Positions 27,164 to 36,332 of a DNA stretch of 64,000 nt are shown one piece after another. Numbering within the stretch: the first letter of the stretch is position 1; each line of letters starts with the position of its first letter. Position numbers and translations under genes: made by a program. The notes below the pieces were generated by a model that did not search any database, was not told the DNA's origin, and saw only the letters and a list, made by a program, of their open reading frames with translations. The stretch covers positions 1-64,000 of the forward strand of contig NZ_JRPA02000007.1 in NCBI RefSeq assembly GCF_000765675.1, read 5' to 3'. This DNA comes from Helicobacter sp. MIT 05-5294 (GTDB lineage: Bacteria; Campylobacterota; Campylobacteria; Campylobacterales; Helicobacteraceae).

Positions 27164-27786
27164 CCGCGCCAATTTGCCTTAAGATTCTTGATGTTTTGCT
27201 CAATATTTCCTTGCCAAATACTGCTAATACACGCCACCATTTGTGCGGATTTTAATTGCGCAATATTCTCTGCATTGATTCCGCCAATCGCACAAGTAGG
27301 AATCGGATTTGGCATTGCGCTAAAATTCTCAAATAATCTCAAATCAATCCTTTTTGCCTTAGGCTTTGTGGGAGAGCTAAAACAAGCTCCAAAAGCCACA
27401 TAATCCGCTCCAGCTTTCTTTGCATTTAATGCCAACTCTAAGCTCCCATAGCAAGAAACGCCCAAGATTCCACGATATTTAGCGCGAATCTGACGCAACT
27501 CCTCCAAAGTATAAGGGGTATCATCGGGCTTTTTGCCAATATGCAAAGCCTCCACATTAAAACGAATCGCCAATTCTACCTTATCATTCAACACAAAAAG
27601 AACGCAATTCTCCTTGCAAATTTGCCCCAATGTCTGACAAAGCCTTGCGATTTCCTCCTCACCACTTTCTTTATCACGCAGCTGAAAAATCTCAATCCCT
27701 CCAAGAATCGCTTTTTGCAGAGATTGTTCTATTGTGTTTTTTGGCGTCAAACGCGTATCGCTAATTGCATAAATTCCTTTTAACAT
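27160..27786 (-). CDS. thiE: Thiamine-phosphate synthase
   Basis: Couples the thiazole and pyrimidine phosphates of vitamin B1. IFQLRDKESGEEEI is the pyrophosphate-binding strand, GVSCYG and DYVAFGACFSSPTKP are the phosphate loop and catalytic region, and AIGGINAENI closes the barrel. Length is 208 residues from the ATG at 27786, which I prefer over an in-frame TTG six codons upstream. It is divergent from hypF. No other thiamine genes are in view. Confidence 0.9.
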   Translation of the reverse strand: MLKGIYAISDTRLTPKNTIEQSLQKAILGGIEIFQLRDKESGEEEIARLCQTLGQICKENCVLFVLNDKVELAIRFNVEALHIGKKPDDTPYTLEELRQIRAKYRGILGVSCYGSLELALNAKKAGADYVAFGACFSSPTKPKAKRIDLRLFENFSAMPNPIPTCAIGGINAENIAQLKSAQMVACISSIWQGNIEQNIKNLKANWRG

Positions 27787-27850
27787 TATCCAAATCCTAA
27801 TCAAAAATATTTTAAAATTCTATATTTTAAAAAATAAAAAGAGTTTGAAA

Positions 27851-30289
27851 ATGAATGGAATCGGACAATCTAAATCCACGATAAAGCCTCTAACTTATGA
27901 GTTTCGTCTGCAAGGAGTAGTGCAAGGAGTGGGATTCCGTCCTTTTGTCTATCAAACTGCTATAAAGCACCATATTCAAGGCTTTGTGCGCAACGATACG
28001 CAGGGAGTTTTTATCCTCGCTCAAGGCAAAAAAGAGGATTTAGAGAACTTCACCAAAGCCCTACAAAATCCCCCAAGTGCTGCAAAAATCACACATTTTG
28101 CCCATTCTAGGATCCCAACCCAAACCATCTACCCAAATTTTACAATCCAACAAAGTGAGCGAAATTCTCCTTTAAGTGCTACGATTCCAGCCGATATTGC
28201 CCTATGTCAAGATTGTTTGCAAGAATTGTTGGATTCCAATAATCGCCGCTTTGGTTATGCCTTTATTAGCTGCACAAACTGCGGAGGACGCTATAGTCTC
28301 ATATCCTCTTTGCCCTATGATAGAAAAAACACTGCGATGAATCGTTTCTTAATGTGCAAAGAATGCCAAGATGAATACGATGACCCAAATTCGCGCAGAT
28401 TCCATTCAGAAATTAACTGCTGTCAAGTTTGCGGACCAAAATTATTTTACGCGGATAATTTAAAGGATTTTATGAATCTCAAAGAATTTTTTTCATTGCC
28501 AGATTCTAGGCTTTGCGAGATTTTAGAATCCCAAAATCCACATCTAACTCTAAACCCCTTAGAAAAGGCTATTGAAGCCTTAAAAAATGGCAAAATCCTA
28601 GCCCTCAAAGGAATCGGGGGATATACACTTATTTGCAACGCGCTCAATCCTCAAGCAATTTGTGAGCTTAGAAAACGGAAGTACCGCCCAAGAAAACCCT
28701 TTGCGATTCTATGCAAAGACTTCACAATGGCAGAAAAATATGCGATTTTAAACGCACAACAAAAGGAGATTCTAAACGCGCCAAGTGCACCAATCCTCCT
28801 CGCACAGGCGAAACTTCCCAATAACCTCACAGAATCTCCCAATACTTCTTATTACCAAGATTCCACTTTGCCTTTTTCTTTGATTGCGCCAAATTTAGAT
28901 ACTTTGGGCATTATCTTGCCCTACACTGCTTTGCATTATTTGCTAGTCAATGCACTAGATTTCCCGCTCATTTTTACAAGCGCAAACATCAGTGGAGAAC
29001 CAATTATTAAAGACTTTGGTACTATCTTGAAGAATTTAGGGGAAGTTTGCGATGGTGTGCTGTTTTTTAATCGGGATATTTTCAATGCCATTGATGATAG
29101 TTTAGTGCGGCATTTTGGAATTCCAAACCGCACGGAAAAAATGCAGATTTTAAGACGCGCAAGAGGGTTTTTATGTGATATTTCTTTGCCAAAAACCGCT
29201 AATTCTTCCAAAAGCTTTATCGGCTTAGGAGCGCAACAAAAGGCGACTTTTTGTCTGCATTTTAGAGACAAAATACTCTTAAGTCCGCATTTAGGGGATT
29301 TGGATAATCTAGCAAGTTTGGAGAATTTCACTCACACCCAACAGCTTTTTTGCACACAATACCAAACCAAGCTAGATTCTTGCGCACTAGATTTGCACCC
29401 CAACTACACACAAAGGAATCTAGTGGAAGCAAATATGCAAACCTATTTTGTCCAACATCATTTTGCGCATTTACTTTCCAATATCGCCGAAAACTCCATT
29501 GATTGCGAGGTTTTAGGCGTCATTTTTGATGGCACAGGCTATGGCATAGACAAGACAATATGGGGTGGCGAGTTTTTACAATGGAATCCCAAAAAACCCT
29601 TAGAATTTTCTCGTCTTGCCCATTTTGACCACTTCGCTCTTTTGGGCGGAGAAAAGGCAATCAAAGACATTAGAAGACTTGGGATAGAAGTCCTATTTTG
29701 CGCATTTAAAGAAGATTCTATAAAACTAGATTTGCCCTTATTGGAATCCCTTAAAGAAGAATTTAATCCCACGATTTTAGAGACTTTTTATAAGCTTCAC
29801 CAATCTAGCGCAAAAGTCCTTTGTGATTCGGTGGGAAGATTGTTTGACGCAGTGAGTGCGCTTTGTGGCGTTTGTTTCAAAACCGATTATGAAGGAGAGG
29901 GTGGAATGATTTTAGAATCCCTTGCAGTAAAGAATGGAATCCCACAAGCCTATCCCTTTGAAATACAAAACAACATTATCCTTTGGCAACCCATTATCAA
30001 GGCAATCCATCAAGATTTATGCCATGCGATTCCATTGCCACAAATTGCACTAAATTTCCATTATACTCTTGCACAAATTATTGCACAAATCGCCAAAGAT
30101 TCTCCTTGTATCGCCCTAAGTGGCGGGTGTTTCCAAAATGCACTTTTAACGCGCCTCACCTTAGAAGCATTATCGGATAAACAAGTCTATTTGTCTTCTA
30201 AAATCCCTTGCAATGATGGCGGAATCAGCTTTGGACAAGCATATTATTTGCAGCTCAAACACTCTCTCCAAGAATCCATAAATCCATAA
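27851..30289 (+). CDS. hypF: Carbamoyltransferase HypF
   Basis: HypF makes the carbamoyl group used by HypE to build the CN ligands of [NiFe] hydrogenase. In order: an acylphosphatase domain (GVVQGVGFRPFVYQTA, residues about 15-105), two zinc fingers (CQDC, CTNCGG, CKEC and CQVCG, about 115-195), a YrdC-like domain (RKRKYRPRKPFAILCKD, about 200-390) and a Kae1-like domain (VQHHFAHLLS, DGTGYG, ALSGGCFQNALL). 812 residues, complete. The ATG at 27851 lies two codons after an in-frame TTG. Other hyp genes and the hydrogenase are outside the window. Confidence 0.95.
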   Translation: MNGIGQSKSTIKPLTYEFRLQGVVQGVGFRPFVYQTAIKHHIQGFVRNDTQGVFILAQGKKEDLENFTKALQNPPSAAKITHFAHSRIPTQTIYPNFTIQQSERNSPLSATIPADIALCQDCLQELLDSNNRRFGYAFISCTNCGGRYSLISSLPYDRKNTAMNRFLMCKECQDEYDDPNSRRFHSEINCCQVCGPKLFYADNLKDFMNLKEFFSLPDSRLCEILESQNPHLTLNPLEKAIEALKNGKILALKGIGGYTLICNALNPQAICELRKRKYRPRKPFAILCKDFTMAEKYAILNAQQKEILNAPSAPILLAQAKLPNNLTESPNTSYYQDSTLPFSLIAPNLDTLGIILPYTALHYLLVNALDFPLIFTSANISGEPIIKDFGTILKNLGEVCDGVLFFNRDIFNAIDDSLVRHFGIPNRTEKMQILRRARGFLCDISLPKTANSSKSFIGLGAQQKATFCLHFRDKILLSPHLGDLDNLASLENFTHTQQLFCTQYQTKLDSCALDLHPNYTQRNLVEANMQTYFVQHHFAHLLSNIAENSIDCEVLGVIFDGTGYGIDKTIWGGEFLQWNPKKPLEFSRLAHFDHFALLGGEKAIKDIRRLGIEVLFCAFKEDSIKLDLPLLESLKEEFNPTILETFYKLHQSSAKVLCDSVGRLFDAVSALCGVCFKTDYEGEGGMILESLAVKNGIPQAYPFEIQNNIILWQPIIKAIHQDLCHAIPLPQIALNFHYTLAQIIAQIAKDSPCIALSGGCFQNALLTRLTLEALSDKQVYLSSKIPCNDGGISFGQAYYLQLKHSLQESINP

Positions 30290-30452
30290 GGACTCCAATC
30301 CTTAAAATGTATGGATTAATCAAGAATCTTAATCTTTCCATCTTGCAACAAATTTCATCAAAGTGTGTAGAATCTTTAAAATACACCAACAAATCCACCC
30401 TCTTTAATGTGGAAATTTTAAAACTGAATCTTATCAAGATTAATTTAAAGCT

Positions 30453-31391
30453 TTACTTTTTGATAGTTTTGCCCTCTTGTATTTTCACACGAAAAACCGC
30501 CTCACGCACTGCATTGAGATAGCTTGTAGAATCTGCTTTGTGTTGATAAGCAATATCAAAAGCCGTGCCATGATCTACTGAAGTGCGAATAATAGGCAGA
30601 TTCAAAGTCAAATTAATGCTTTCTTTAAAATACAAAGTCTTCAAAGGAATCAATCCTTGATCGTGATACATTGCAACATAATAACGCAAATGCTTACCAA
30701 CAAATGCTGTATCTGGCACAAGAGGTCCGACAAAGAGCCTTTGTTTAAGCGCGTTATTGGCTTCCTTGATTGCTTGTGTAATTGCCTCTTCTTCATCTCC
30801 TAAGACGCCAAAATCCCCCGCGTGAGGATTCAGTCCAAGTACACCACAGGGAGCTTTAGTGATATGTGGCGCAAGACTAAGCAAGAAGTTTTTAAGGGAT
30901 TGCGCATCAATGGATTGCGCGACGCATTTTAGCGGTATATGGTCTGTAAAAAGCGCGACATAGAGCTTTGGAGAACCCAATACCATAATGGCTGGATTCT
31001 GCTGTGGTTTTAGCAATGCGCGCATCGCCTCTGTATGCCCCGCATAAGGAATCCCAGCTAATTGCCAAGCTTTTTTATGGATTGGCAAAGTAACGAGTGC
31101 TTTAGTTTTGCCTTGAAGCGTCCAATCTAGCGCAGTTAAAAAGCTTTCATATGAATACGCGCCACTTTCCGCGCAAATCTTTGCAGGTTTAATAGGCGGA
31201 ATCTTGGCATTTGGAGCAATGCACTTTAGCGATTTTGGGTATTTTATCTTCAGTTTTCGTGCGGCTTCTTTTAAGAGAGCTTCCTCTGCACAATAAAGCG
31301 GTGTGCAAAGCTTAGAAACTCGCTTATGATTAGCGAGTAGAATCTCCAAACCCACCCCATTACAATCCCCAATGCTAATTACGATTTTCAT
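30453..31391 (-). CDS. pdxA: 4-hydroxythreonine-4-phosphate dehydrogenase
   Basis: PdxA oxidises 4-phosphohydroxy-threonine in pyridoxal phosphate synthesis and normally acts with PdxJ, which is not in this window. The metal ligands are in AGHTEAMRALL, GLNPHAGDFGVLGDEE and MYHDQGLIPLK, and the N-terminus ISIGDCNGVGLEI fits the Helicobacter form (ISIGDPNGVG in most others). 312 residues. It faces hypF across a 163-base gap in which I see no gene. Confidence 0.93.
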   Translation of the reverse strand: MKIVISIGDCNGVGLEILLANHKRVSKLCTPLYCAEEALLKEAARKLKIKYPKSLKCIAPNAKIPPIKPAKICAESGAYSYESFLTALDWTLQGKTKALVTLPIHKKAWQLAGIPYAGHTEAMRALLKPQQNPAIMVLGSPKLYVALFTDHIPLKCVAQSIDAQSLKNFLLSLAPHITKAPCGVLGLNPHAGDFGVLGDEEEAITQAIKEANNALKQRLFVGPLVPDTAFVGKHLRYYVAMYHDQGLIPLKTLYFKESINLTLNLPIIRTSVDHGTAFDIAYQHKADSTSYLNAVREAVFRVKIQEGKTIKK

Positions 31392-31406
31392 AGCACATCT
31401 TTTGCT

Positions 31407-31940
31407 TTAATAACAAGCCCCTTTAGTCTCCATAATAAAATCCATATTTTCTTTTGGAGAGGGGATAATCAGCTTAAACTCCATAGATTCTAACTTTTTA
31501 AGCGGAATCTTGTAATTTTCTATATGAAGATATTGCGGCTTGATTTGATATTTAATGCGTTTGTGTTTTTTCAGTCCTGCAGGGATAAAATTCACACTCA
31601 ACACACAACCTCTAAAATCCAACAAACCCACATTTGTGAATTGCCCTTCCACGAAATACGCGCCATCATAATGCAATCGTTCATTATGAAACAAAGTCAA
31701 ATCTATTTGCTTAAGATAGGATTCCATAATCATCTGATACAAAAAAGGCGCACTAAAAAGCAAGATTCCACTAATAAGGAAAGTCAAAGTCGCAACAATC
31801 GCATTAAAACGCAATGCAACACTCAACAAAAAAAACAACAAAATCATTAAAAAAATGCAACTAAGCACCAAATAATCGGGCAAAGAAAAATAATTTGCAA
31901 CATCTAAAAAAGTCATCAAATGATTTTTCATTTCATTCAT
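31407..31940 (-). CDS. DUF2393-like membrane protein
   Basis: Two transmembrane helices occupy about residues 22-44 and 47-70 and are followed by a globular domain of about 100 residues, probably periplasmic. The region GQFTNVGLLDFRGCVLSVNF resembles a small beta-sandwich similar to FxLYD-type domains. I assign it to DUF2393 from its Campylobacterota pattern and length, from memory. Role unknown. It lies between hisIE and pdxA in the same orientation. Confidence 0.65.
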   Translation of the reverse strand: MNEMKNHLMTFLDVANYFSLPDYLVLSCIFLMILLFFLLSVALRFNAIVATLTFLISGILLFSAPFLYQMIMESYLKQIDLTLFHNERLHYDGAYFVEGQFTNVGLLDFRGCVLSVNFIPAGLKKHKRIKYQIKPQYLHIENYKIPLKKLESMEFKLIIPSPKENMDFIMETKGACY

Positions 31941-31954
31941 TAAATAAAATCCCT

Positions 31955-32665
31955 TTATTTTAATAAATCCTCATTGCGATTCCGCGAGTTTTTCTCTTCA
32001 ATCCCGCTCAAACCGAAGCGGCGCGCTAATTCTTGTCGCACCAAATCAGGAGAAATATCGCGGAAACTAAGCCCCACTAAAGCATGGTAAAGCAAATCTG
32101 CGGCTTCATAAATGATTTCTTTGGAATCTTTGTCTTTAATAGCAAACCCAAGTTCCGCCGCTTCTTCAACGATTTTTTTCGCGATTGTATTCTCGCCCTT
32201 ACTATAAAGCGACGCCGTATAAGAAGTCTTACAATCCGCACCCTTACGCTCTTGTAAAATATGATAGAGAGAATCCACAGCTCCATAAACTGCACTCATA
32301 TCTTTCTGTGGCAAAGACAAATCTACCACAATTCCTTGTATGGTAATTGCGTTAAAAAAGCAACTCATCACGCCACTATGACAAGCCACGCCCTTTTGCT
32401 CCACTTTCAAAAGCAAACTATCTTTGTCGCAGTCTAGCAAAACTTCGTGGATTTTTTGCGTATGTCCGCTTTGCTCACCCTTTTTCCAAATGCGTCCTTT
32501 GGAGCGCGAAAAATAATGCGCAAATCCACTTTGCAAACTCAACTCCAACGCCTCTTTGTTCATAAAAGCAAGCATAAGCACCGCTTGCGTTTGATAATCT
32601 TGCACCACAACAGGAATTAAGCCATTAAGCTTTTCCCACGCAATAGACTTTAGAATCTCTTGCAC
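31955..32665 (-). CDS. hisIE: Bifunctional phosphoribosyl-AMP cyclohydrolase / phosphoribosyl-ATP pyrophosphatase
   Basis: Catalyses the second and third steps of histidine synthesis. Residues 1-115 are HisI with SRSKGRIWKKGEQSGH and the zinc-site VACHSGVMSCFF; residues 130-236 are HisE with KKIVEEAAELGFAIKD and EAADLLYHALV. H. pylori lacks histidine synthesis, so this gene also points to a non-pylori species. No other his genes are adjacent. Confidence 0.95.
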   Translation of the reverse strand: MQEILKSIAWEKLNGLIPVVVQDYQTQAVLMLAFMNKEALELSLQSGFAHYFSRSKGRIWKKGEQSGHTQKIHEVLLDCDKDSLLLKVEQKGVACHSGVMSCFFNAITIQGIVVDLSLPQKDMSAVYGAVDSLYHILQERKGADCKTSYTASLYSKGENTIAKKIVEEAAELGFAIKDKDSKEIIYEAADLLYHALVGLSFRDISPDLVRQELARRFGLSGIEEKNSRNRNEDLLK

Positions 32666-32674
32666 CTAGAATCC

Positions 32675-33760
32675 TTAACGACTTATAGAAGAGGAGCGTT
32701 GGCTATCTTTGGAATCCAACCAAATATTTGGTGTCGCTCCGCCGGGTGTTAAAAATATCTTGGCATCACGATTATTTTGCAACGCTTCATTAAATTTACC
32801 CTGCACTTCAATTTGTCGTAATTGCAATAGCGGAGCATTAAGGCTTTGGCTAATCAAACGATTCGCTTTTGCTTGTGCGTCTGCTTCAATAATCGTCGCA
32901 TCGGCGACCCCTTTAGCAAGTGCAGCTTTTTTTTCTGCTTCTTGCTTTGCGCGTTCTACCTCATATCTTGCGCGTTCCGCTTCTTGTCGTGCAACTTGTA
33001 CGCGTTCAATTTGCTCTTTAATGGCAATAGGCAAAACAATTTCTGTTAGCTGGATAGAAACTAGCTCCACAGGGCGATTTTCAAGCCCATTGATATTTTC
33101 GCGGAATTTTTCATCAATCAGCGTTGCAATTTCATTGCGTTTGGTAGGCAATTCCTCTGCAGGGAAACTTCCTACAACATTCCGCACGATTTCACGAATC
33201 ACAGGAGTAATAATTCTTTCTTCCCAATTTTGCCCCCATGTCGCAATAGTTTGTGGCACACTTAAAGGATCTAATCTATACTGCACTGCAAGTTCCACGG
33301 AAACAGACAAACCCCTAGAATCCAATACGCTAATCGCTTGGTTTCTCAAACTCCCCTCATCGCGATTCCGATAGCTTGAAGTCTCCACGCTTGTAAATTC
33401 CGCGATTCTAACCTTTGTATTCACAGCAATAATTCTTTGAATACCCGGAATATAGAAATGAATGCCCGGTTGCAAGGGGGTAGGATCAAATTCCCCCGTG
33501 GTGATTTTCACACCTACTTCCCCACTATTAATGATTGTAAAAGGCTTTAGCAAGAAAAATAGAATCACAAGAATTGCCAACACATACAATCCCGCCATCT
33601 TCCTGCCATTTGGCATACTAAAGCTAGGCATTTTGGGAGCTTGAAATCCATGATTCCCATTGTTTCCTCCATTATCTCCACCCCCATTATTAGAATCCTT
33701 ATTGGGGTGCTGATAATTCTTGTTTTTCTGTCTTAAATGTTCATTTAAATCAATCGGCAT
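32675..33760 (-). CDS. SPFH/band-7 (prohibitin-like) membrane protein
   Basis: A Gly/Asn-rich N-terminal tail (about residues 15-40), one transmembrane helix (about 56-72, LYVLAILVILFFLLKPF) and an SPFH domain (NSGEVGVKITTGEFDP to VGSFPAEELPTKRNEI) are followed by a long Ala/Glu/Arg coiled coil (RVQVARQEAERARYEVERAKQ). Relatives include HflK and prohibitins, which form ring assemblies around membrane proteases such as FtsH. In C. jejuni and H. pylori similar proteins are annotated only as band 7. No HflC partner is adjacent. Confidence 0.85.
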   Translation of the reverse strand: MPIDLNEHLRQKNKNYQHPNKDSNNGGGDNGGNNGNHGFQAPKMPSFSMPNGRKMAGLYVLAILVILFFLLKPFTIINSGEVGVKITTGEFDPTPLQPGIHFYIPGIQRIIAVNTKVRIAEFTSVETSSYRNRDEGSLRNQAISVLDSRGLSVSVELAVQYRLDPLSVPQTIATWGQNWEERIITPVIREIVRNVVGSFPAEELPTKRNEIATLIDEKFRENINGLENRPVELVSIQLTEIVLPIAIKEQIERVQVARQEAERARYEVERAKQEAEKKAALAKGVADATIIEADAQAKANRLISQSLNAPLLQLRQIEVQGKFNEALQNNRDAKIFLTPGGATPNIWLDSKDSQRSSSISR

Positions 33761-33769
33761 AGATGACCT

Positions 33770-34690
33770 TTATTTAATATAAGTAAGCCAATGAGCAAAT
33801 CTCTCATTGCGCCCATAAACCACATCAAAAAATGCGTTTTGGAGTTTATGTGTTACCTCACCGCGTTTGCCATTGCCAATCACACGCGCGTCTAATTCGC
33901 AAATCGGGGTAACTTCCGCCGCAGTGCCGGTAAAGAATGCTTCGTCGGCGATATAAACTTCATCACGCGTAATATTGCGTCTCTCTACTGGAATCCCTAA
34001 AGTCTTCGCAATCTGTATCACGGAATCTTGCGTGATGGATTCTAGCGCACTATCACTTGGAGGAGTAATCAAAGTCCCATTTCTCACAATGAAGAAGCAT
34101 TCTCCGCTACCCTCTGCAATCATTCCACTATCATCTAACAACAAAGCCTCTTCATAGCCACATTCAATCGCTTCAAACTTCGCCATTTGTGAGTTTAGAT
34201 AATTACCACAAGCTTTTGCTTTGCCAAAAAGTGATTTCGCAGAATTTCTAACCACAGAGGCAGTTTTCACGCGAATCCCTTTTTCTAAACCCTCATCACC
34301 AAGATATGCACCCCATTCCCACGCAGCAATCGCTACTCTTACCGGTGCTTTTTTGTGATAAACACCCATCACACCATAGCCCAAATAAATCAAAGGGCGA
34401 ATATAGGCATTGCTTGGGAATTGATTGTCTTTCAACAATTCAATTTGCGCTTGTTCAAGCTCTTCTTGTGTATAAGGCACATTAATAGCTACAATCTTGG
34501 CAGAATTTAAAAGTCTCTTTGTATGTTCTTTAAGACGAAAAATCGCCATACCTTTATCAGTTTTATAAGCTCTCGTGCCTTCAAATACACCATTTCCATA
34601 ATGCAAAGTATGAGTTAAAATATGGACATTTGCTTCTTTCCAAGCAACTAACTTGCCGTCCATCCAAATTGATTTTGCTTCATTCATCAT
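33770..34690 (-). CDS. ilvE: Branched-chain amino acid aminotransferase
   Basis: A fold-type IV PLP enzyme for the last step of leucine, isoleucine and valine synthesis. LHYGNGVFEGTRAYKT near the start and GKAKACGNYLNSQMAK around the catalytic lysine, then IAEGSGECFFIV, are diagnostic. 306 residues. The first of two adjacent ATG codons follows AGGAG at the usual spacing. Confidence 0.95.
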   Translation of the reverse strand: MMNEAKSIWMDGKLVAWKEANVHILTHTLHYGNGVFEGTRAYKTDKGMAIFRLKEHTKRLLNSAKIVAINVPYTQEELEQAQIELLKDNQFPSNAYIRPLIYLGYGVMGVYHKKAPVRVAIAAWEWGAYLGDEGLEKGIRVKTASVVRNSAKSLFGKAKACGNYLNSQMAKFEAIECGYEEALLLDDSGMIAEGSGECFFIVRNGTLITPPSDSALESITQDSVIQIAKTLGIPVERRNITRDEVYIADEAFFTGTAAEVTPICELDARVIGNGKRGEVTHKLQNAFFDVVYGRNERFAHWLTYIK

Positions 34691-34811
34691 AAACTCCTAA
34701 ATCAAAGCTGTTTTAAAGTTGTTTGCCATTTTGTGGGCGGATATAAAATTTTAGCAAGGTAGCATAACAAAATCTTGCTTAAAAGAATGGTAAATAAGGA
34801 ATTTTATTAGG

Positions 34812-34836
34812 AGATTCTGCAATTCTAGCAGAATCT
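34812..34836. terminator. Hairpin between cmeC and ilvE
   Basis: A perfect nine-base stem (AGATTCTGC with its complement, loop AATTCTA) lies about 80 bases downstream of the cmeC stop. A T4 run follows only on the plus strand, while both neighbours are on the minus strand, so its termination role is uncertain. The arms use the GATTC/GAATC wording common in this genome. Confidence 0.3.
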
Positions 34837-34916
34837 TTTGGGATTCTGCATTTTATGCCAAGCCATAGAATCGCAACATCTTTTTAGAAGATATTGAAGC
34901 TGTGTTTTTGCGAGGA

Positions 34917-36332
34917 TTATTCCTCTTCTTGATAACTCGCTTTATCCCAACCCCCACCAAAAGCTTTATAAAGGCTAATTGCGGCACTTAAAGTTTCTAA
35001 TTTTGCGCTTTGTTGATTTAATTCCGCGCCAAAAAGCGAACTTTGCGTGTTTAAAACTTCAAGATAGTTCGTATAGCCCTCGCCATAGCGCAAGTCTGCA
35101 AGCTCCAATGTCCGCTTTAATGCCAAAACTTGCTCATCTAAGCTTACCAACTTTTCACCTGTCATTTGGTAGTTAAACAAGCTCTCACGCACTTCTCCAA
35201 ATGCTGTGCGCAAAGTTTGTCCATAGTTTAACACCATTTCTTCATATTGTGATTTTGCCAAATCAATATTCGCGTTTGTGCGCCCAAAATCAATCACATT
35301 GCCGATAAAATTCCCACCAAAATTCCATGTAGAATTAGAAGTGCTTATCAGCTCGTTTAACTGCGGACTAACATAGCCAAAAAGCCCTGTGAGAGAAATT
35401 GTAGGGAAATAAGCACTTCTTGCGATTCCGATATTAAAATTCGCAGCTTTGAGATTCTGCTCTGCTGCTTCAATATCGGGTCGTTTCTCCAAAATCGTTG
35501 AAGGCAATCCCGCTTCAATCGTTGGAGGATTGGGTAATTCCTGCGGCTGTGTTGGAATCTCATTTGCAAACACTCCTGCGCCATCGCGTCCAAGTAGAAT
35601 CAAAAAGGCACTTTGTGCGGAATTTTGCTCCATCAAAATACTTTGCAACTGCGCCCTAACACTTGCCATTTCAGATTTCGCTTGTTGCATATCAATCTCT
35701 GAAATTTTTCCCACATCAAACTCTTTTTTGCGGTATTCGTAATTTTCCTCACGACTTTTTAGAGTATCTTGAGAAATTTGCACTTGATTATTAAGTGTTA
35801 GGATTCCAAAATAACTTTCCACAACACTAGCAACGAGACTTAAACGCACCATATCACGATTTGCCTTGATTGCAAAAAGCTGCGCTAAAGCTCGTCTATC
35901 TGCATCTCTAGCCCTCCCCCACAAATCAAGTTCAAAGTTCAAAATCGCGCTTAGAGAAAAGTTATTGTAATTCTCCACTTTTCCAAGTGTTGGATTCTTG
36001 CGATTCTTTAAAGCCTCACCACTTGCCTGAATATTAGGATAACGATCACTTCTAGCATAGCTCCATTGACTACGCGCTTGTTCTACTCTCTGCATTGCAA
36101 CCAAGAAATCATAATTATTATTTAATGCTTCTTCTACAAAGCGATTTAGCGTCTCATCTCCAAAATCTTCCCACCATTTTTGAGAGATTGCTATTTCTTG
36201 TGCTGCTTGTATCGCCTCTTTGGAATCCGGCAAACCTGTTGTAGGCTGCACATATTTAGGAGAAAGCGAACACCCGCTTCCTACAATCGTAAGCAAAGCA
36301 ATATAAAAACAAAATTTAAAACTCTTAATCAT
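34917..36332 (-). CDS. cmeC: Outer-membrane efflux lipoprotein of an RND pump (CmeC/NodT type)
   Basis: The outer-membrane channel of the tripartite pump. The ATG at 36332 follows GGAG and begins a lipoprotein signal ending GSGC (Cys21). Two OEP repeats make up the rest, with ALNNNYDFLVAMQRVEQARS and LYKAFGGGW near the C-terminus, a common ending for this family. The gene overlaps the cmeB stop by eight bases. 471 residues. Homology to Campylobacter CmeC is judged from operon order and pattern. Confidence 0.9.
   Translation of the reverse strand: MIKSFKFCFYIALLTIVGSGCSLSPKYVQPTTGLPDSKEAIQAAQEIAISQKWWEDFGDETLNRFVEEALNNNYDFLVAMQRVEQARSQWSYARSDRYPNIQASGEALKNRKNPTLGKVENYNNFSLSAILNFELDLWGRARDADRRALAQLFAIKANRDMVRLSLVASVVESYFGILTLNNQVQISQDTLKSREENYEYRKKEFDVGKISEIDMQQAKSEMASVRAQLQSILMEQNSAQSAFLILLGRDGAGVFANEIPTQPQELPNPPTIEAGLPSTILEKRPDIEAAEQNLKAANFNIGIARSAYFPTISLTGLFGYVSPQLNELISTSNSTWNFGGNFIGNVIDFGRTNANIDLAKSQYEEMVLNYGQTLRTAFGEVRESLFNYQMTGEKLVSLDEQVLALKRTLELADLRYGEGYTNYLEVLNTQSSLFGAELNQQSAKLETLSAAISLYKAFGGGWDKASYQEEE

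Noticed and set aside
30307-30522. Plus-strand 71-codon frame between hypF and pdxA
   Set aside because: No convincing ribosome site, half of it antisense to pdxA, composition of random AT-rich sequence.
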